A program made the position numbers and the translations under genes. From positions 3,825-43,834 of the forward strand of contig JAOAUI010000359.1 in NCBI GenBank assembly GCA_030157685.1: a stretch of 40,010 bases of DNA, written 5' to 3'. Below the pieces are notes generated by a model. That model was not told the origin of the DNA, ran no database searches, and saw only the letters and a program-made list of their open reading frames with translations. Within the stretch, counting starts at the first letter, position 1. The number at the start of each line of letters is the position of its first letter. The stretch comes from Ferruginibacter sp. (GTDB lineage Bacteria; Bacteroidota; Bacteroidia; Chitinophagales; Chitinophagaceae). Shown here piece by piece: positions 32,865 through 40,010 of this stretch.

Positions 32865-32927
32865 GAACAAGGAACAAGGAATATCGAATTTTGAAGTTCA
32901 TCATTCAGCATTCCTTGTTCCTTGTTC
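32865..32927. repeat. 18-bp perfect inverted repeat between tRNA-Leu and tig
   Basis: GAACAAGGAACAAGGAAT is followed 27 nt later by its exact reverse complement. Each arm is itself a tandem of GAACAAG units. It fills most of the 102-nt gap between the tRNA and tig. No T-run follows, so it is not a classic terminator. Confidence 0.75.
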
Positions 32928-32954
32928 AATATTAAAAAGTTAAATAAAAATAAA

Positions 32955-34322
32955 ATGGCAACAGTTACAAGAGAAAATATTGGTCTTTTACATGATAAAC
33001 TGACTGTGAAAGTGAGCAAAGATGACTATTTACCGGCTTTTGATAAAAAACTGAAAGAATACAGCAAAACAGCTAATATACCCGGTTTTAGAAAAGGAAT
33101 GGTACCCGCAGGGATGATCAAAAAAATGTACGGCCCTTCTATTTTCAGCGATGAAATTTTAAAATCGGTTGAAAAGGAATTATACACCTGGCTAAATGCT
33201 GAAAAGCCTGAAATATTTGGACAGCCTTTGCCATTAAGTACGGATTTGCGTGATATCAATATGAACACCCCGGCTGATTATGAATTTGGTTTCGAAATTG
33301 GTTTGAAACCTGATTATACCCTGGCTGATATTGCAAAAGCAAAAGTTACCCTGCATAAAGTAGCAGCAACTGATGCGATGGTTGATGAAGAAATTGGCCG
33401 CATGCAGATAAAGGGCGGTAAAATGACCGAGCCCGAAACCGTTGACAATGATGAGAATGTTTTGAATATACTGTTTACTGAGGCTGATAAAGATGGTGTT
33501 ATGGTTGAAGGTGGTGTAAGCAAAGAAAATTCTGTTATACTGAAGTATTTAACTGCTGCTACCCAAAAGAAATTTATGGGTAAAAAAGTTGGTGAATCAG
33601 TTACCGTGCAGTTAAGCAAAGCTTTTGATGATGATAAACTGGAAATGTTTTTACAGGATCTTGGTTTTGATAAAGATGATAAAGAAGCGGCAAAAAAGTA
33701 TTTTAACCTGGAGATTGTAAAAATCGGCTTGGTTGAAAAGCGTGACCTGACCGAAGATTTCTTTAAAGAGATATTTCCTGCAAAAGAAATTAAAACCGAA
33801 GCAGAATTAAGAGAAGCACTTAAAGAAGAAATTGAAAATTACTGGCTGGGCCAAAGCCGCAACCAGTTGCAGGATCAATTGTATCATTACCTGCTGGATG
33901 AAACCAAGATGGAATTCCCGGTGGAGTTTTTAAAGCGCTGGTTACAAACCGGTGGCGATAAAGAAAAAACGGCTGAGCAGGTTGAAACTGAATTCCCTTC
34001 TTTCAGCAACCAGTTAAAGTGGACTTTGATAAGCGATAAACTGATTAAAGAAAACGGACTGGAAGTTGGCAACGAAGAACTGCGTGAATATATGAAAGTG
34101 GAGATCATGCGCTATTTTGGCACCATGAACCTGGGTGAAGATACCGGCTGGATTGAAAGCTATATTGACCGCATGATGAAGGATGAAAAGCAGGTTGACA
34201 GCAGCTATCGCCGTTTGATCACCGATAAATTGTTTAACTGGATTGAAGGACAGGCAAAGGCAAAAGAGAAAGTTGTTACTGCGGAAGAGTTAACTGCCAT
34301 GCAACATCATCACGGGCATTGA
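32955..34322 (+). CDS. tig: Trigger factor
   Basis: This 455-aa ribosome-associated chaperone folds nascent chains at the exit tunnel. The ribosome-binding signature is IPGFRKGMVP (near residue 45), followed by the PPIase-like domain (about 150-235) and the helical C-terminal arms. Bacteroidota trigger factors typically show this divergent PPIase part. The protein ends in a His-rich tail (MQHHHGH). The track start (32922) is TTG inside the inverted repeat; the ATG at 32955 gives MATVTRENIG and is preferred. There is no exact promoter box directly upstream; readthrough from the tRNA is possible. Confidence 0.93.
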   Translation: MATVTRENIGLLHDKLTVKVSKDDYLPAFDKKLKEYSKTANIPGFRKGMVPAGMIKKMYGPSIFSDEILKSVEKELYTWLNAEKPEIFGQPLPLSTDLRDINMNTPADYEFGFEIGLKPDYTLADIAKAKVTLHKVAATDAMVDEEIGRMQIKGGKMTEPETVDNDENVLNILFTEADKDGVMVEGGVSKENSVILKYLTAATQKKFMGKKVGESVTVQLSKAFDDDKLEMFLQDLGFDKDDKEAAKKYFNLEIVKIGLVEKRDLTEDFFKEIFPAKEIKTEAELREALKEEIENYWLGQSRNQLQDQLYHYLLDETKMEFPVEFLKRWLQTGGDKEKTAEQVETEFPSFSNQLKWTLISDKLIKENGLEVGNEELREYMKVEIMRYFGTMNLGEDTGWIESYIDRMMKDEKQVDSSYRRLITDKLFNWIEGQAKAKEKVVTAEELTAMQHHHGH

Positions 34323-34343
34323 AAAAATAATACTTATTAAATG

Positions 34344-34370
34344 ATCCCCTGAATTTTCGGGGGATTTTTT
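34344..34370 (+). terminator. Intrinsic terminator of tig
   Basis: ATCCCC pairs with GGGGAT, and the inner bases extend the stem (TGAA with TTCG), followed by a T6 run. Confidence 0.8.
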
Positions 34371-34408
34371 ATATTTAATTATTAAAATCAATAATAGATT
34401 CGTGGGTT

Positions 34409-35008
34409 ATGCATAATTTTTTTAAAATACTTGTATTAGGGATTTCAATTAATTCAATTAACTGCAGAAGCCCCATTAATTGTACTAAAAACTTTATTAC
34501 TTATAAAGAGCCTATATTTCATAACAATGAAAAAATATCGTTGAGAACCGATGGTATTTATATATCTGAAAACGGAAGAGCATCTTTTTTTCTTTATAAC
34601 AACGGCAGGGTAAAAATCCACAGCCCTTTTTTTGACACATTGCAACAGGAACTTTGGGCTACTCCTCAAAAAGTCGTAAAAGAAATGCAAAATGACTGGG
34701 AATTTAAACAAAAAGAACGATGGGGCGATTATTCTATCAAAGGAAATGAAATAACTATTCAACACTTTAACCGAAACAATGAGGAAGTTTGCAAACGCTC
34801 AGTTTTTGAAGAAAAAGGCCGGATACTAAATGATTCCACAATTGAAATATATTCAGAGTATTCTTATTGGTGGAAAGATAAACTGCCTGCTTTATACACT
34901 CCTTGTATTTTGAAGTTTTATAAAACTGATATCAAGTCCGATAGTACTATCGCCTGGTTTATAAATAAAAACTGGTATAAGAAGGAATTGGATAATAGTA
35001 GAAGGTAA
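34409..35008 (+). CDS. Hypothetical exported protein (199 aa)
   Basis: The ORF starts with ATG and has a short hydrophobic N-terminus (FFKILVLGISINSINC) that ends at a cysteine, which could be a poor lipobox, so it may be a lipoprotein or a secreted protein. The remainder is rich in strands, with aromatic residues (YYSYWWKDK-like stretch near 155, WGDYSIKGNEI), like a small beta-barrel or lipocalin fold; this is impression, not recognition. No family is known to me. It is clearly richer in A+T than tig and rng on either side. It converges with rng with 23 nt between. Confidence 0.7.
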   Translation: MHNFFKILVLGISINSINCRSPINCTKNFITYKEPIFHNNEKISLRTDGIYISENGRASFFLYNNGRVKIHSPFFDTLQQELWATPQKVVKEMQNDWEFKQKERWGDYSIKGNEITIQHFNRNNEEVCKRSVFEEKGRILNDSTIEIYSEYSYWWKDKLPALYTPCILKFYKTDIKSDSTIAWFINKNWYKKELDNSRR

Positions 35009-35031
35009 ACTGTTTTTTTTACTGCTTTTCA

Positions 35032-36582
35032 CTAAAGCTTTATCTCTTCATCACTATCATCAAAAAAATGAAACTCGGTTAAGTGATAATTGCTGTTGGC
35101 TTTTAATTTAATGCGCTGTTTGTATTTGCGGCGCCACTTGCTCAGTTTTGAAAAGAAAATACCCTTGGTCATATAAGCATGTAAAATAGGATGAATCTCC
35201 ACCGTTAAACCGGTATGCTTTTGCATAATAAGGTAACTCAGGTTCTTTTCTATCTCGTCTTCTAAAATAAGGGTAGATGAAATTTTTCCGGTACCGTTGC
35301 AGCTTGGGCAAACTTCGGTGGTGTTGATATTCATTTCCGGCTTCATACGCTGCCGGGTAATTTGCATTAAGCCAAATTTGCTGATGGCCAGTACGGCATG
35401 TTTAGCCCTGTCAGGGCGCATATAGCCGTCCATCGCATCGGCCAGTTTCTTTTTGTTCTCCATCAACTTCATATCAATGAAGTCAACCACAATAATACCG
35501 CCCAGGTCTCTCAGGCGCATTTGCCTGGCAATTTCTTCAGCCGCTTCCAGGTTGGTTTCCAGGGCATTTTGCTCCTGGTTATTGCTTACACTTTTATAGC
35601 CGCTGTTTACATCAATTACATGCAATGCTTCGGTATGTTCTACAATTAGATAGGCGCCGCTTGGCAGGTTAACCGTTTTACCAAAAGCAGCTTTTACCTG
35701 CTTGGTAATACCAAAACTGTCAAAAATAGGAGAGCCGTTGTTGTAATAAGAAACGATATCCGCTTTATCGGGTGCAATACGCTGTATATAGGTTTTTGCA
35801 TCGCCAAAAATGTTCTTATCATTAACAACGATCTTATTAAAATCTTCGTTCAGCAGATCCCTGAGTATACTTGTTGTTTTGCCTTGTTCGCTTAATATTT
35901 TTGCAGGAGGTGTTGCTCCTCTTAAGTTTGTCTGAATGGTTTTCCAGGTTGCTATCAGGCTTAACAGGTCTTCATGTAATTCGGCAGTATGTTTGCCTTC
36001 TGCAGCTGTTCTTACAATTACACCCAGGTTCTTAGGCTTAATGGCCTCAATAATCTTGTGTAATCTTTTCCTTTCGTCAGAGGAATGTATTTTCCTGGAA
36101 ATGGCGATGATATCGTTAAACGGTGTTACTACCACAAAGCGGCCCGGTAAAGAAAGTTCGCAGCTAAGCCTTGGCCCTTTGGCAGCAATGGGTTCTTTTA
36201 ATATCTGAACCAGTACATTGGGTTTGCCATTCATCACCTCGGCAATTTTGCCTGTCTTTACAATCTCAGGCTCAACTTTAAATTTTGAAAAATCGAATCC
36301 GCCTTCAGATTTATCATTAATAGATTCTGTAGTGAATTTAAGAATAGAACGAACGTAAGGGCTTAGGTCGGTATAGTGAAGGAAAGCATCTTTTTCAAAG
36401 CCTACGTCGATGAAGGCTGCATTAAGTCCGGGAATAAGTTTTTTAACTTTCCCAAGGTACAGATCGCCCACGCCAAAGCTTGCATCAGCTTTTTCGCTAT
36501 GCAGCTCTACCAGTTTTTTGTCCTCTAACAGGGCAATTTCAACCCCCTGAGGAGCAGAATTAATAATAAGTTCCTTGGTCAA
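35032..36582 (-). CDS. rng: Ribonuclease E/G family protein (Rng)
   Basis: This 516-aa RNase G-type endonuclease processes rRNA and mRNA. The N-terminal S1 domain (about 35-130) contains [23 protein letters not shown], and the catalytic domain has [38 protein letters not shown]-type motif with metal-binding aspartates, and a zinc-link CPSCNGTGK. No long C-terminal degradosome scaffold is present. The start is TTG at 36580-36582; upstream in-frame sequence reaches a stop without ATG, and the family N-terminus ([19 protein letters not shown]) begins here. The 132-nt gap to the COX24-like gene carries two hairpins. Confidence 0.92.
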   Translation of the reverse strand: [516 protein letters not shown]

Positions 36583-36626
36583 TCTTAATTTTTTGGCAAG
36601 ACCAGTATATCGTTAAAAACAAAAGA

Positions 36627-36699
36627 TACATGCATACAGTAACAACTAACATAGGTTGAGGTATATGCATGTAAATCACACCCGGATGAGGCTTCCGGG
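36627..36699 (-). promoter_or_regulatory. Two stem-loops in the rng leader
   Basis: TACATGCATA pairs perfectly with TATGCATGTA (36627-36673, 27-nt loop), and CCCGGA pairs with TCCGGG (36681-36699, 7-nt loop). They lie between the 29-aa gene and rng on the same transcript. They could separate or stabilise the two messages, or serve self-cleavage control of rng. The function is inferred. A TATCTTTTG near-box overlaps the first arm. Confidence 0.45.
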
Positions 36700-36714
36700 C
36701 ACCGCTAAGAAAAA

Positions 36715-36804
36715 TTACTTCTTCTTATGACGGTTCTTTCTTAAACGTTTTTTACGCTTGTGTGTTGCAATTTTATGACGTTTTCTCTTTTTACCACAAG
36801 GCAT
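36715..36804 (-). CDS. Mini basic protein, AURKAIP1/COX24-like (29 aa)
   Basis: A 29-codon ORF too short for the track: MPCGKKRKRH followed by KIATHKRKKRLRKNRHKKK. It contains no acidic residue and 17 Lys or Arg. I recall this near-invariant peptide from Bacteroidota annotations as a COX24/AURKAIP1-domain protein, related to mitochondrial small ribosomal subunit proteins, so it is probably a small ribosome-associated protein. It sits between the TPR gene and rng, all minus-strand, with 66 nt on one side and 132 nt on the other. Confidence 0.85.
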   Translation of the reverse strand: MPCGKKRKRHKIATHKRKKRLRKNRHKKK

Positions 36805-36870
36805 AACTAGTCTTTTTTGTGTTTAAAATAATTTTTTTAAAATATGTAAATCGAATTTTACTTCGATGTT

Positions 36871-37719
36871 TTACTGTAATCCTTTGATCCTTTCATCTAC
36901 TTCCTGGCTGTAATGCGAATCGTTCACCAGCCTTTTACTTATCGTGTACCACTTGATCGCTTCTGCTTTATCACCTTTAGCTGCATATGCATCAGCTAAA
37001 AATGCAATAGCTTCAATATTATCAGGCTGAGCTTTAATTACCTTTTGTAAACGCTCTATCGCTTTATCATATTGCCCCGAAACATAACCACCTACTCCCA
37101 GCATCATCTGCGCTTTCATGTTGTTTGAGTCTTTACGAACAACACTTAACAGCTGCTGAATACCTTTCATTGTTTGTTCCGGTCCGCCTGTACGACCTTT
37201 TCCAAATATGTAGCAACTTCCCAAACCAACTTTCAAATCGTCATTATCGGGGTTCAGTTCCAATGCTTTTTCAAATAAGGCCACTGCTGTTGCTGTTTTC
37301 CAGTTTAATTTTGCCTCATCCTGTTCTGCTCTGAGGTTGTTTAAAATTAATTGGGCAGCAAAGGTGAGGTTTTTTTCCGACTTATCCAACTTAGCAGCCT
37401 CCGATAAATAATAAGCATAGGGCTCAAAGGATTTTGCACTGTCTTTCCAGAAATTGGCAAGCTGCGTATTTGCTGTAATTAATTGACTGCTAACATCTCC
37501 ACGTGTTACACTATTTTCTAATTTACTGAGATTAATTAGTTGAGAAGCAGATAAATGTTTTTTTTCTTCCTCAATAAATTGAGCGATATCGAAGCTTTTT
37601 ATAGCTTTTGCAACCGGGGCCTGTACTTTAGTTTTAGGAGCAACGGTAGATCCGAATATAAAAAGAAGGATTACCAGGGCAAGTCCGGCAATGGCAATGA
37701 TGAGTTGTTTTTTAGGCAT
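36871..37719 (-). CDS. Membrane-anchored TPR protein
   Basis: This 282-aa protein has one N-terminal transmembrane helix (about residues 5-25, LIIAIAGLALVILLFIFG) and is otherwise soluble. Tetratricopeptide repeats are visible at about 140-175 (ATAVALFEKALELNPDNDDL), 205-235 (AQMMLGVGGYVSGQYDKAIERLQKVI) and 237-270 (EAIAFLADAYAAKGDKAEAIKWY). The scaffold presumably binds other proteins; the partner is unknown. It lies 44 nt behind the HU gene and precedes the 29-aa gene, so the four minus-strand genes HU, TPR, COX24-like and rng may form one transcript. Confidence 0.88.
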   Translation of the reverse strand: MPKKQLIIAIAGLALVILLFIFGSTVAPKTKVQAPVAKAIKSFDIAQFIEEEKKHLSASQLINLSKLENSVTRGDVSSQLITANTQLANFWKDSAKSFEPYAYYLSEAAKLDKSEKNLTFAAQLILNNLRAEQDEAKLNWKTATAVALFEKALELNPDNDDLKVGLGSCYIFGKGRTGGPEQTMKGIQQLLSVVRKDSNNMKAQMMLGVGGYVSGQYDKAIERLQKVIKAQPDNIEAIAFLADAYAAKGDKAEAIKWYTISKRLVNDSHYSQEVDERIKGLQ

Positions 37720-37763
37720 TTAGTAAACCCTGCGCTTCTTTTTTACAGGAAGGCAAAGTTACA

Positions 37764-38087
37764 TCAGTCTTCATTGTCTTCGTCTGTTTCTGTAGTTTCT
37801 TTTATGTTTTTCGAAGATTTTATTTCCAGCATAAATTCCTTGGCTGGTTTAAAGGCGGGAATAAAGTGTTCCGGAATTTCTACAGCAATATTTTTTTTGA
37901 TATTACGGCCTATCTTAGCAGCTCTTTTCTTGGTAATAAAACTGCCAAAACCACGTATGTAAATGTTTTCGCCTGCGGCTAAACTGTTTTTAACTGATTT
38001 AAACATGGTTTCCAGCGTTACCAGAACATCCACTTTTGGAATGCCTGTTTTATCGGAAATTTCGTTAATGAGGTCTGCTTTTCTCAT
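37764..38087 (-). CDS. HU/IHF family DNA-binding protein
   Basis: This 107-aa histone-like nucleoid protein shows MRKADLINEISDKTGI at the start, IYIRGFGSF at the beta-arm base, and IPEHFIPAFKPAKEF near the end of the fold. It has an unusual acidic tail (TTETDEDNED) after the normal C-terminus. The track start lies 105 nt upstream at a non-family hydrophobic lead (MYCFFTKYL), which I reject; the ATG at 38085-38087 gives the canonical HU N-terminus. It is divergent from mutY across a 200-nt A/T-rich gap in which no exact promoter box is visible. Confidence 0.92.
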   Translation of the reverse strand: MRKADLINEISDKTGIPKVDVLVTLETMFKSVKNSLAAGENIYIRGFGSFITKKRAAKIGRNIKKNIAVEIPEHFIPAFKPAKEFMLEIKSSKNIKETTETDEDNED

Positions 38088-38289
38088 AAAGATTTGTTTA
38101 AGAATTGTAACTGATAGAAATATACAACAAAAAAATTGAATTTTCCAAAATAAGTTGATGATTATCAGGTACTTTGTAAAAAAACAGTACAATATCTGGA
38201 ATATATGAGCTTTTATAAGATATTGGTTATTAGAGATATGTGAACTATATAGATGGTTTTAAAATTACTGAATGTATATATTACAGAAA

Positions 38290-39369
38290 ATGGATACTGG
38301 TAGAAAATATTTTTCAAAACAGCTTTTGCAGTGGAATAAAATGCAAAATAAAAGAGCCATGCCCTGGAAAGGCGAGAAAGACCCCTATAAAATATGGCTT
38401 AGCGAAATTATTCTGCAACAAACCAGGGTTGAACAGGGCTGGGCTTATTATAACCGCTTTGTTTCAACTTTTCCCCATATAAAAAAGCTAGCCGCTGCGT
38501 CTGAAGAAAAAGTATTTAAACTCTGGGAAGGTCTTGGATATTACACTCGCTGCAAAAACCTGATTGCCACAGCAAAATTTATTGCAAACGAAAAGCAGGG
38601 TAAATTTCCGGATAGTTATGAGGAGATTTTAAGCCTGAAGGGAATTGGGCCATACACGGCTGCAGCTATTGCTTCTTTCGCTTTTAATTTACCACATGCT
38701 GTGGTTGATGGCAATGTGTTTAGGGTACTGTCTCGTTTTTTTGGAATTGATACGCCTACAGACAGCACAGCCGGAAAAAAACTATTTACAGAGCTGGCAG
38801 AAGCGCTTTTGGATAAAAAACTTCCCGGCATTTACAACCAGGCTATTATGGATTTTGGTGCTGTGATCTGTAAACCTCAAAATCCATTGTGTACAGCTTG
38901 TCCGTTAAAAACCAGGTGTACAGCGCTTTTGCAAGCTAAAGTTGATGTGCTTCCTGTTAAAGCAAGCAAGCTGATAAAAAAAGAGCGTTGGTTGTATTAT
39001 TTAATAGTTGAGTACAATGGAAAAATTTATGTAAGAAAAAGAGGGGCAAAAGAAATCTGGGAAAACCTGTATGAATTTGTTCTGCTGGAAACCGATAAAT
39101 TATTTTCTTTTGAAGAGATAAAAAACTCAAAATTTTTCAAAAATATTACGGGTAAAAACAAAGCAACCATACTGCATGTTTCAAAAATATACAAACAACA
39201 GCTTACTCACCAGACCATACATGGCAATTTTATTCAGCTTAAAGTAAATAACGTACCTCCTTTAAAGGATTATAAAGCAGTAACTTATAAGCAGCTGAAC
39301 AAACTTCCCTTTCCCAAATTTATAACCGGTTACCTGGCCGAAAATGAGCTAAAGGCATTTGAAAGATAA
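38290..39369 (+). CDS. mutY: A/G-specific adenine glycosylase MutY
   Basis: MutY removes adenine mispaired with 8-oxoguanine. The 359-aa protein has WLSEIILQQTRV with the catalytic glutamate, the HhH motif LKGIGPYTAAAIASF, VVDGNVFRVLSR with the catalytic aspartate, and the 4Fe-4S cluster C-x6-C-x2-C-x5-C in CKPQNPLCTACPLKTRC. A NUDIX-like C-terminal domain follows (about 225-359). The ATG at 38290 (MDTGRKYF) fits the family better than the track start at 38272 (MYILQKM), but both are possible. The stop codon overlaps the outer arm of a hairpin leading to ssb. Confidence 0.95.
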   Translation: MDTGRKYFSKQLLQWNKMQNKRAMPWKGEKDPYKIWLSEIILQQTRVEQGWAYYNRFVSTFPHIKKLAAASEEKVFKLWEGLGYYTRCKNLIATAKFIANEKQGKFPDSYEEILSLKGIGPYTAAAIASFAFNLPHAVVDGNVFRVLSRFFGIDTPTDSTAGKKLFTELAEALLDKKLPGIYNQAIMDFGAVICKPQNPLCTACPLKTRCTALLQAKVDVLPVKASKLIKKERWLYYLIVEYNGKIYVRKRGAKEIWENLYEFVLLETDKLFSFEEIKNSKFFKNITGKNKATILHVSKIYKQQLTHQTIHGNFIQLKVNNVPPLKDYKAVTYKQLNKLPFPKFITGYLAENELKAFER

Positions 39370-39457
39370 TGCCATCTTTTTCAATGGATATTGAAATTAG
39401 ATGGCATTATGCCGATGGTATAATCTGAGCCATTTTTTCTGGTACCAATCGGCATAA
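39366..39457. repeat. Overlapping inverted repeats between mutY and ssb
   Basis: First: ATAATGCCATCT pairs with AGATGGCATTAT (39366-39410), with TTTCAAT and ATTGAAA pairing inside. Second: TTATGCCGATGGTA pairs with TACCAATCGGCATAA (39407-39457, one bulge). The two share 39407-39410, so full forms compete. No T-run follows the first; the second is followed by AAAAATG. They lie directly upstream of the ssb promoter box. Confidence 0.6.
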
Positions 39458-39468
39458 AAATGTATCTT

Positions 39469-39476
39469 TAAATTTG
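39469..39476 (+). promoter_or_regulatory. -7 box of ssb
   Basis: TAAATTTG is an exact TAnnTTTG match 53 nt before the ssb ATG; an overlapping TATCTTTA just upstream is a weaker alternative. Confidence 0.4.
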
Positions 39477-39529
39477 TTGTACCGGTAAACATAGTTTTAA
39501 TTCAACAGCAACGACTTAAATTAAATTTT

Positions 39530-39964
39530 ATGAGAGGCGTAAACAGGGTAATGTTAATTGGTAACCTGGGAAAAGACCCGGATATGCAGTTTCTGGAAGG
39601 CAATATCGCAGTAGCAAAATTTTCGCTGGCTACAACAGAAACCTATAAAGACAGAAGTGGCAAGCTGATCTCTCAAACCGAATGGCATACCGTTGTGCTG
39701 TGGCGTGGTTTGGCCGAGCTTGCCCAAAAATATTTACACAAGGGTAGTTTGGTTTACATAGAAGGCCGCTTAAAAACACGTAGCTGGGAAGATAAAGAAG
39801 GCAATAAAAAATTTGCAACAGAAGTGGTTGGCGATAACCTCATCATGCTTGATAAAAGAACAGATGGCAGCCAGTTGCCGCATGGGCTAGAAGGGCTGGA
39901 TGGGCCAGATGATCATCCGGATATTCCGACGGCTGAAGATGGTTCGGAGCGTTTACCTTTTTAA
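39530..39964 (+). CDS. ssb: Single-stranded DNA-binding protein
   Basis: This 144-aa OB-fold protein binds ssDNA in replication and repair. It starts MRGVNRVMLIGNLGKDPD, a clear SSB N-terminus, and has WHTVVLWRGLAELAQKYLHKGS and YIEGRLKTRSWEDKEGNKKF in the core. The acidic C-terminal tip ends in ERLPF instead of the usual DIPF, an observed difference at the protein-interaction tail. The order mutY, ssb resembles that of other Bacteroidota, in which gliding genes gldE and gldD often follow; that part is outside the window. The final 46 bases to the window end are A/T-rich and show no feature. Confidence 0.96.
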   Translation: MRGVNRVMLIGNLGKDPDMQFLEGNIAVAKFSLATTETYKDRSGKLISQTEWHTVVLWRGLAELAQKYLHKGSLVYIEGRLKTRSWEDKEGNKKFATEVVGDNLIMLDKRTDGSQLPHGLEGLDGPDDHPDIPTAEDGSERLPF

Positions 39965-40010
39965 CCGGTTTTGTAATTTGTATTTATAAATAAACCTATT
40001 CTATTTTTAA

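Noticed and set aside
32758-32943. 61-aa plus-strand ORF over tRNA-Leu (GEIGRRTRLRIWRSN...)
   Set aside because: It is the translated tRNA-Leu sequence, a common false gene; the tRNA folds well and the rest is the inverted repeat.
38088-38192. Upstream extension of the HU gene in the ORF track
   Set aside because: The extra 35 residues are hydrophobic, unrelated to HU and precede a canonical HU start with ATG.

Overview
The window looks like chromosomal DNA of a Bacteroidota bacterium, most likely of the family Chitinophagaceae. The evidence is the gene families (bifunctional LpxC/FabZ, PorX of the type IX secretion system, DUF5686 barrel, Ald behind TsaE, COX24-like mini-protein), promoters of the Bacteroidota type (TAnnTTTG), almost no Shine-Dalgarno sequences, and a gene order typical of that phylum. 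It holds about 34 protein genes and one tRNA. I see no mobile element, prophage, CRISPR array or rRNA operon, so this is a core-genome region.

Layout. 1-3.0 kb: the start of an M28-like peptidase, a LytS/LytTR two-component pair and an F420-reductase-like oxidoreductase. 3.1-7.6 kb: ruvB, an RprY-like response regulator, a di-haem cytochrome c peroxidase and a HerA-like DUF853 ATPase. 7.7-13.9 kb: an LtaS-like membrane phosphotransferase, then recQ and a copper-type P-ATPase on the minus strand. 13.9-15.6 kb: tsaE and alanine dehydrogenase. 15.6-24.4 kb, minus strand: HD phosphohydrolase, lpxD, DUF5686 barrel, lpxC/fabZ, lpxA, an ABC ATPase and a TraB/GumN protein, i.e. the early lipid A pathway with envelope-related companions. 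24.7-28.6 kb: porX, an 87-aa unknown, an MBL hydrolase and an HhH protein. 28.6-34.3 kb: a small membrane protein, acyl-CoA dehydrogenase, a 56-aa protein absent from the ORF track, rel/spoT, tRNA-Leu(UAG) and tig. 34.4-40 kb: an orphan secreted protein, then rng, a 29-aa COX24-like protein, a TPR protein and HU on the minus strand, facing mutY and ssb.

Several start codons in the ORF track are TTG artefacts. I moved the starts of ruvB, the RprY-like regulator, ald, the acyl-CoA dehydrogenase, rel/spoT, tig, HU, mutY and the MBL gene downstream. Three genes (recQ, rng, DUF5686) do appear to start with TTG.

I found no obviously new multi-gene system. Two signals deserve attention. First, five genes have an exact TAnnTTTG box ending only 4-5 nt before the start codon, which predicts leaderless mRNAs. 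Second, the intergenic regions carry many small islands built from repeated short words, often palindromic (CTCATAACT, AACAACAAAC, GAACAAGGAAC, GCTATGAGC and others). One such word type lies in frame inside two coding sequences (the P-ATPase and the ABC ATPase) and reads Thr-Thr-Asn-Asn in both. All calls come from reading the sequence; no database search or folding program was run.
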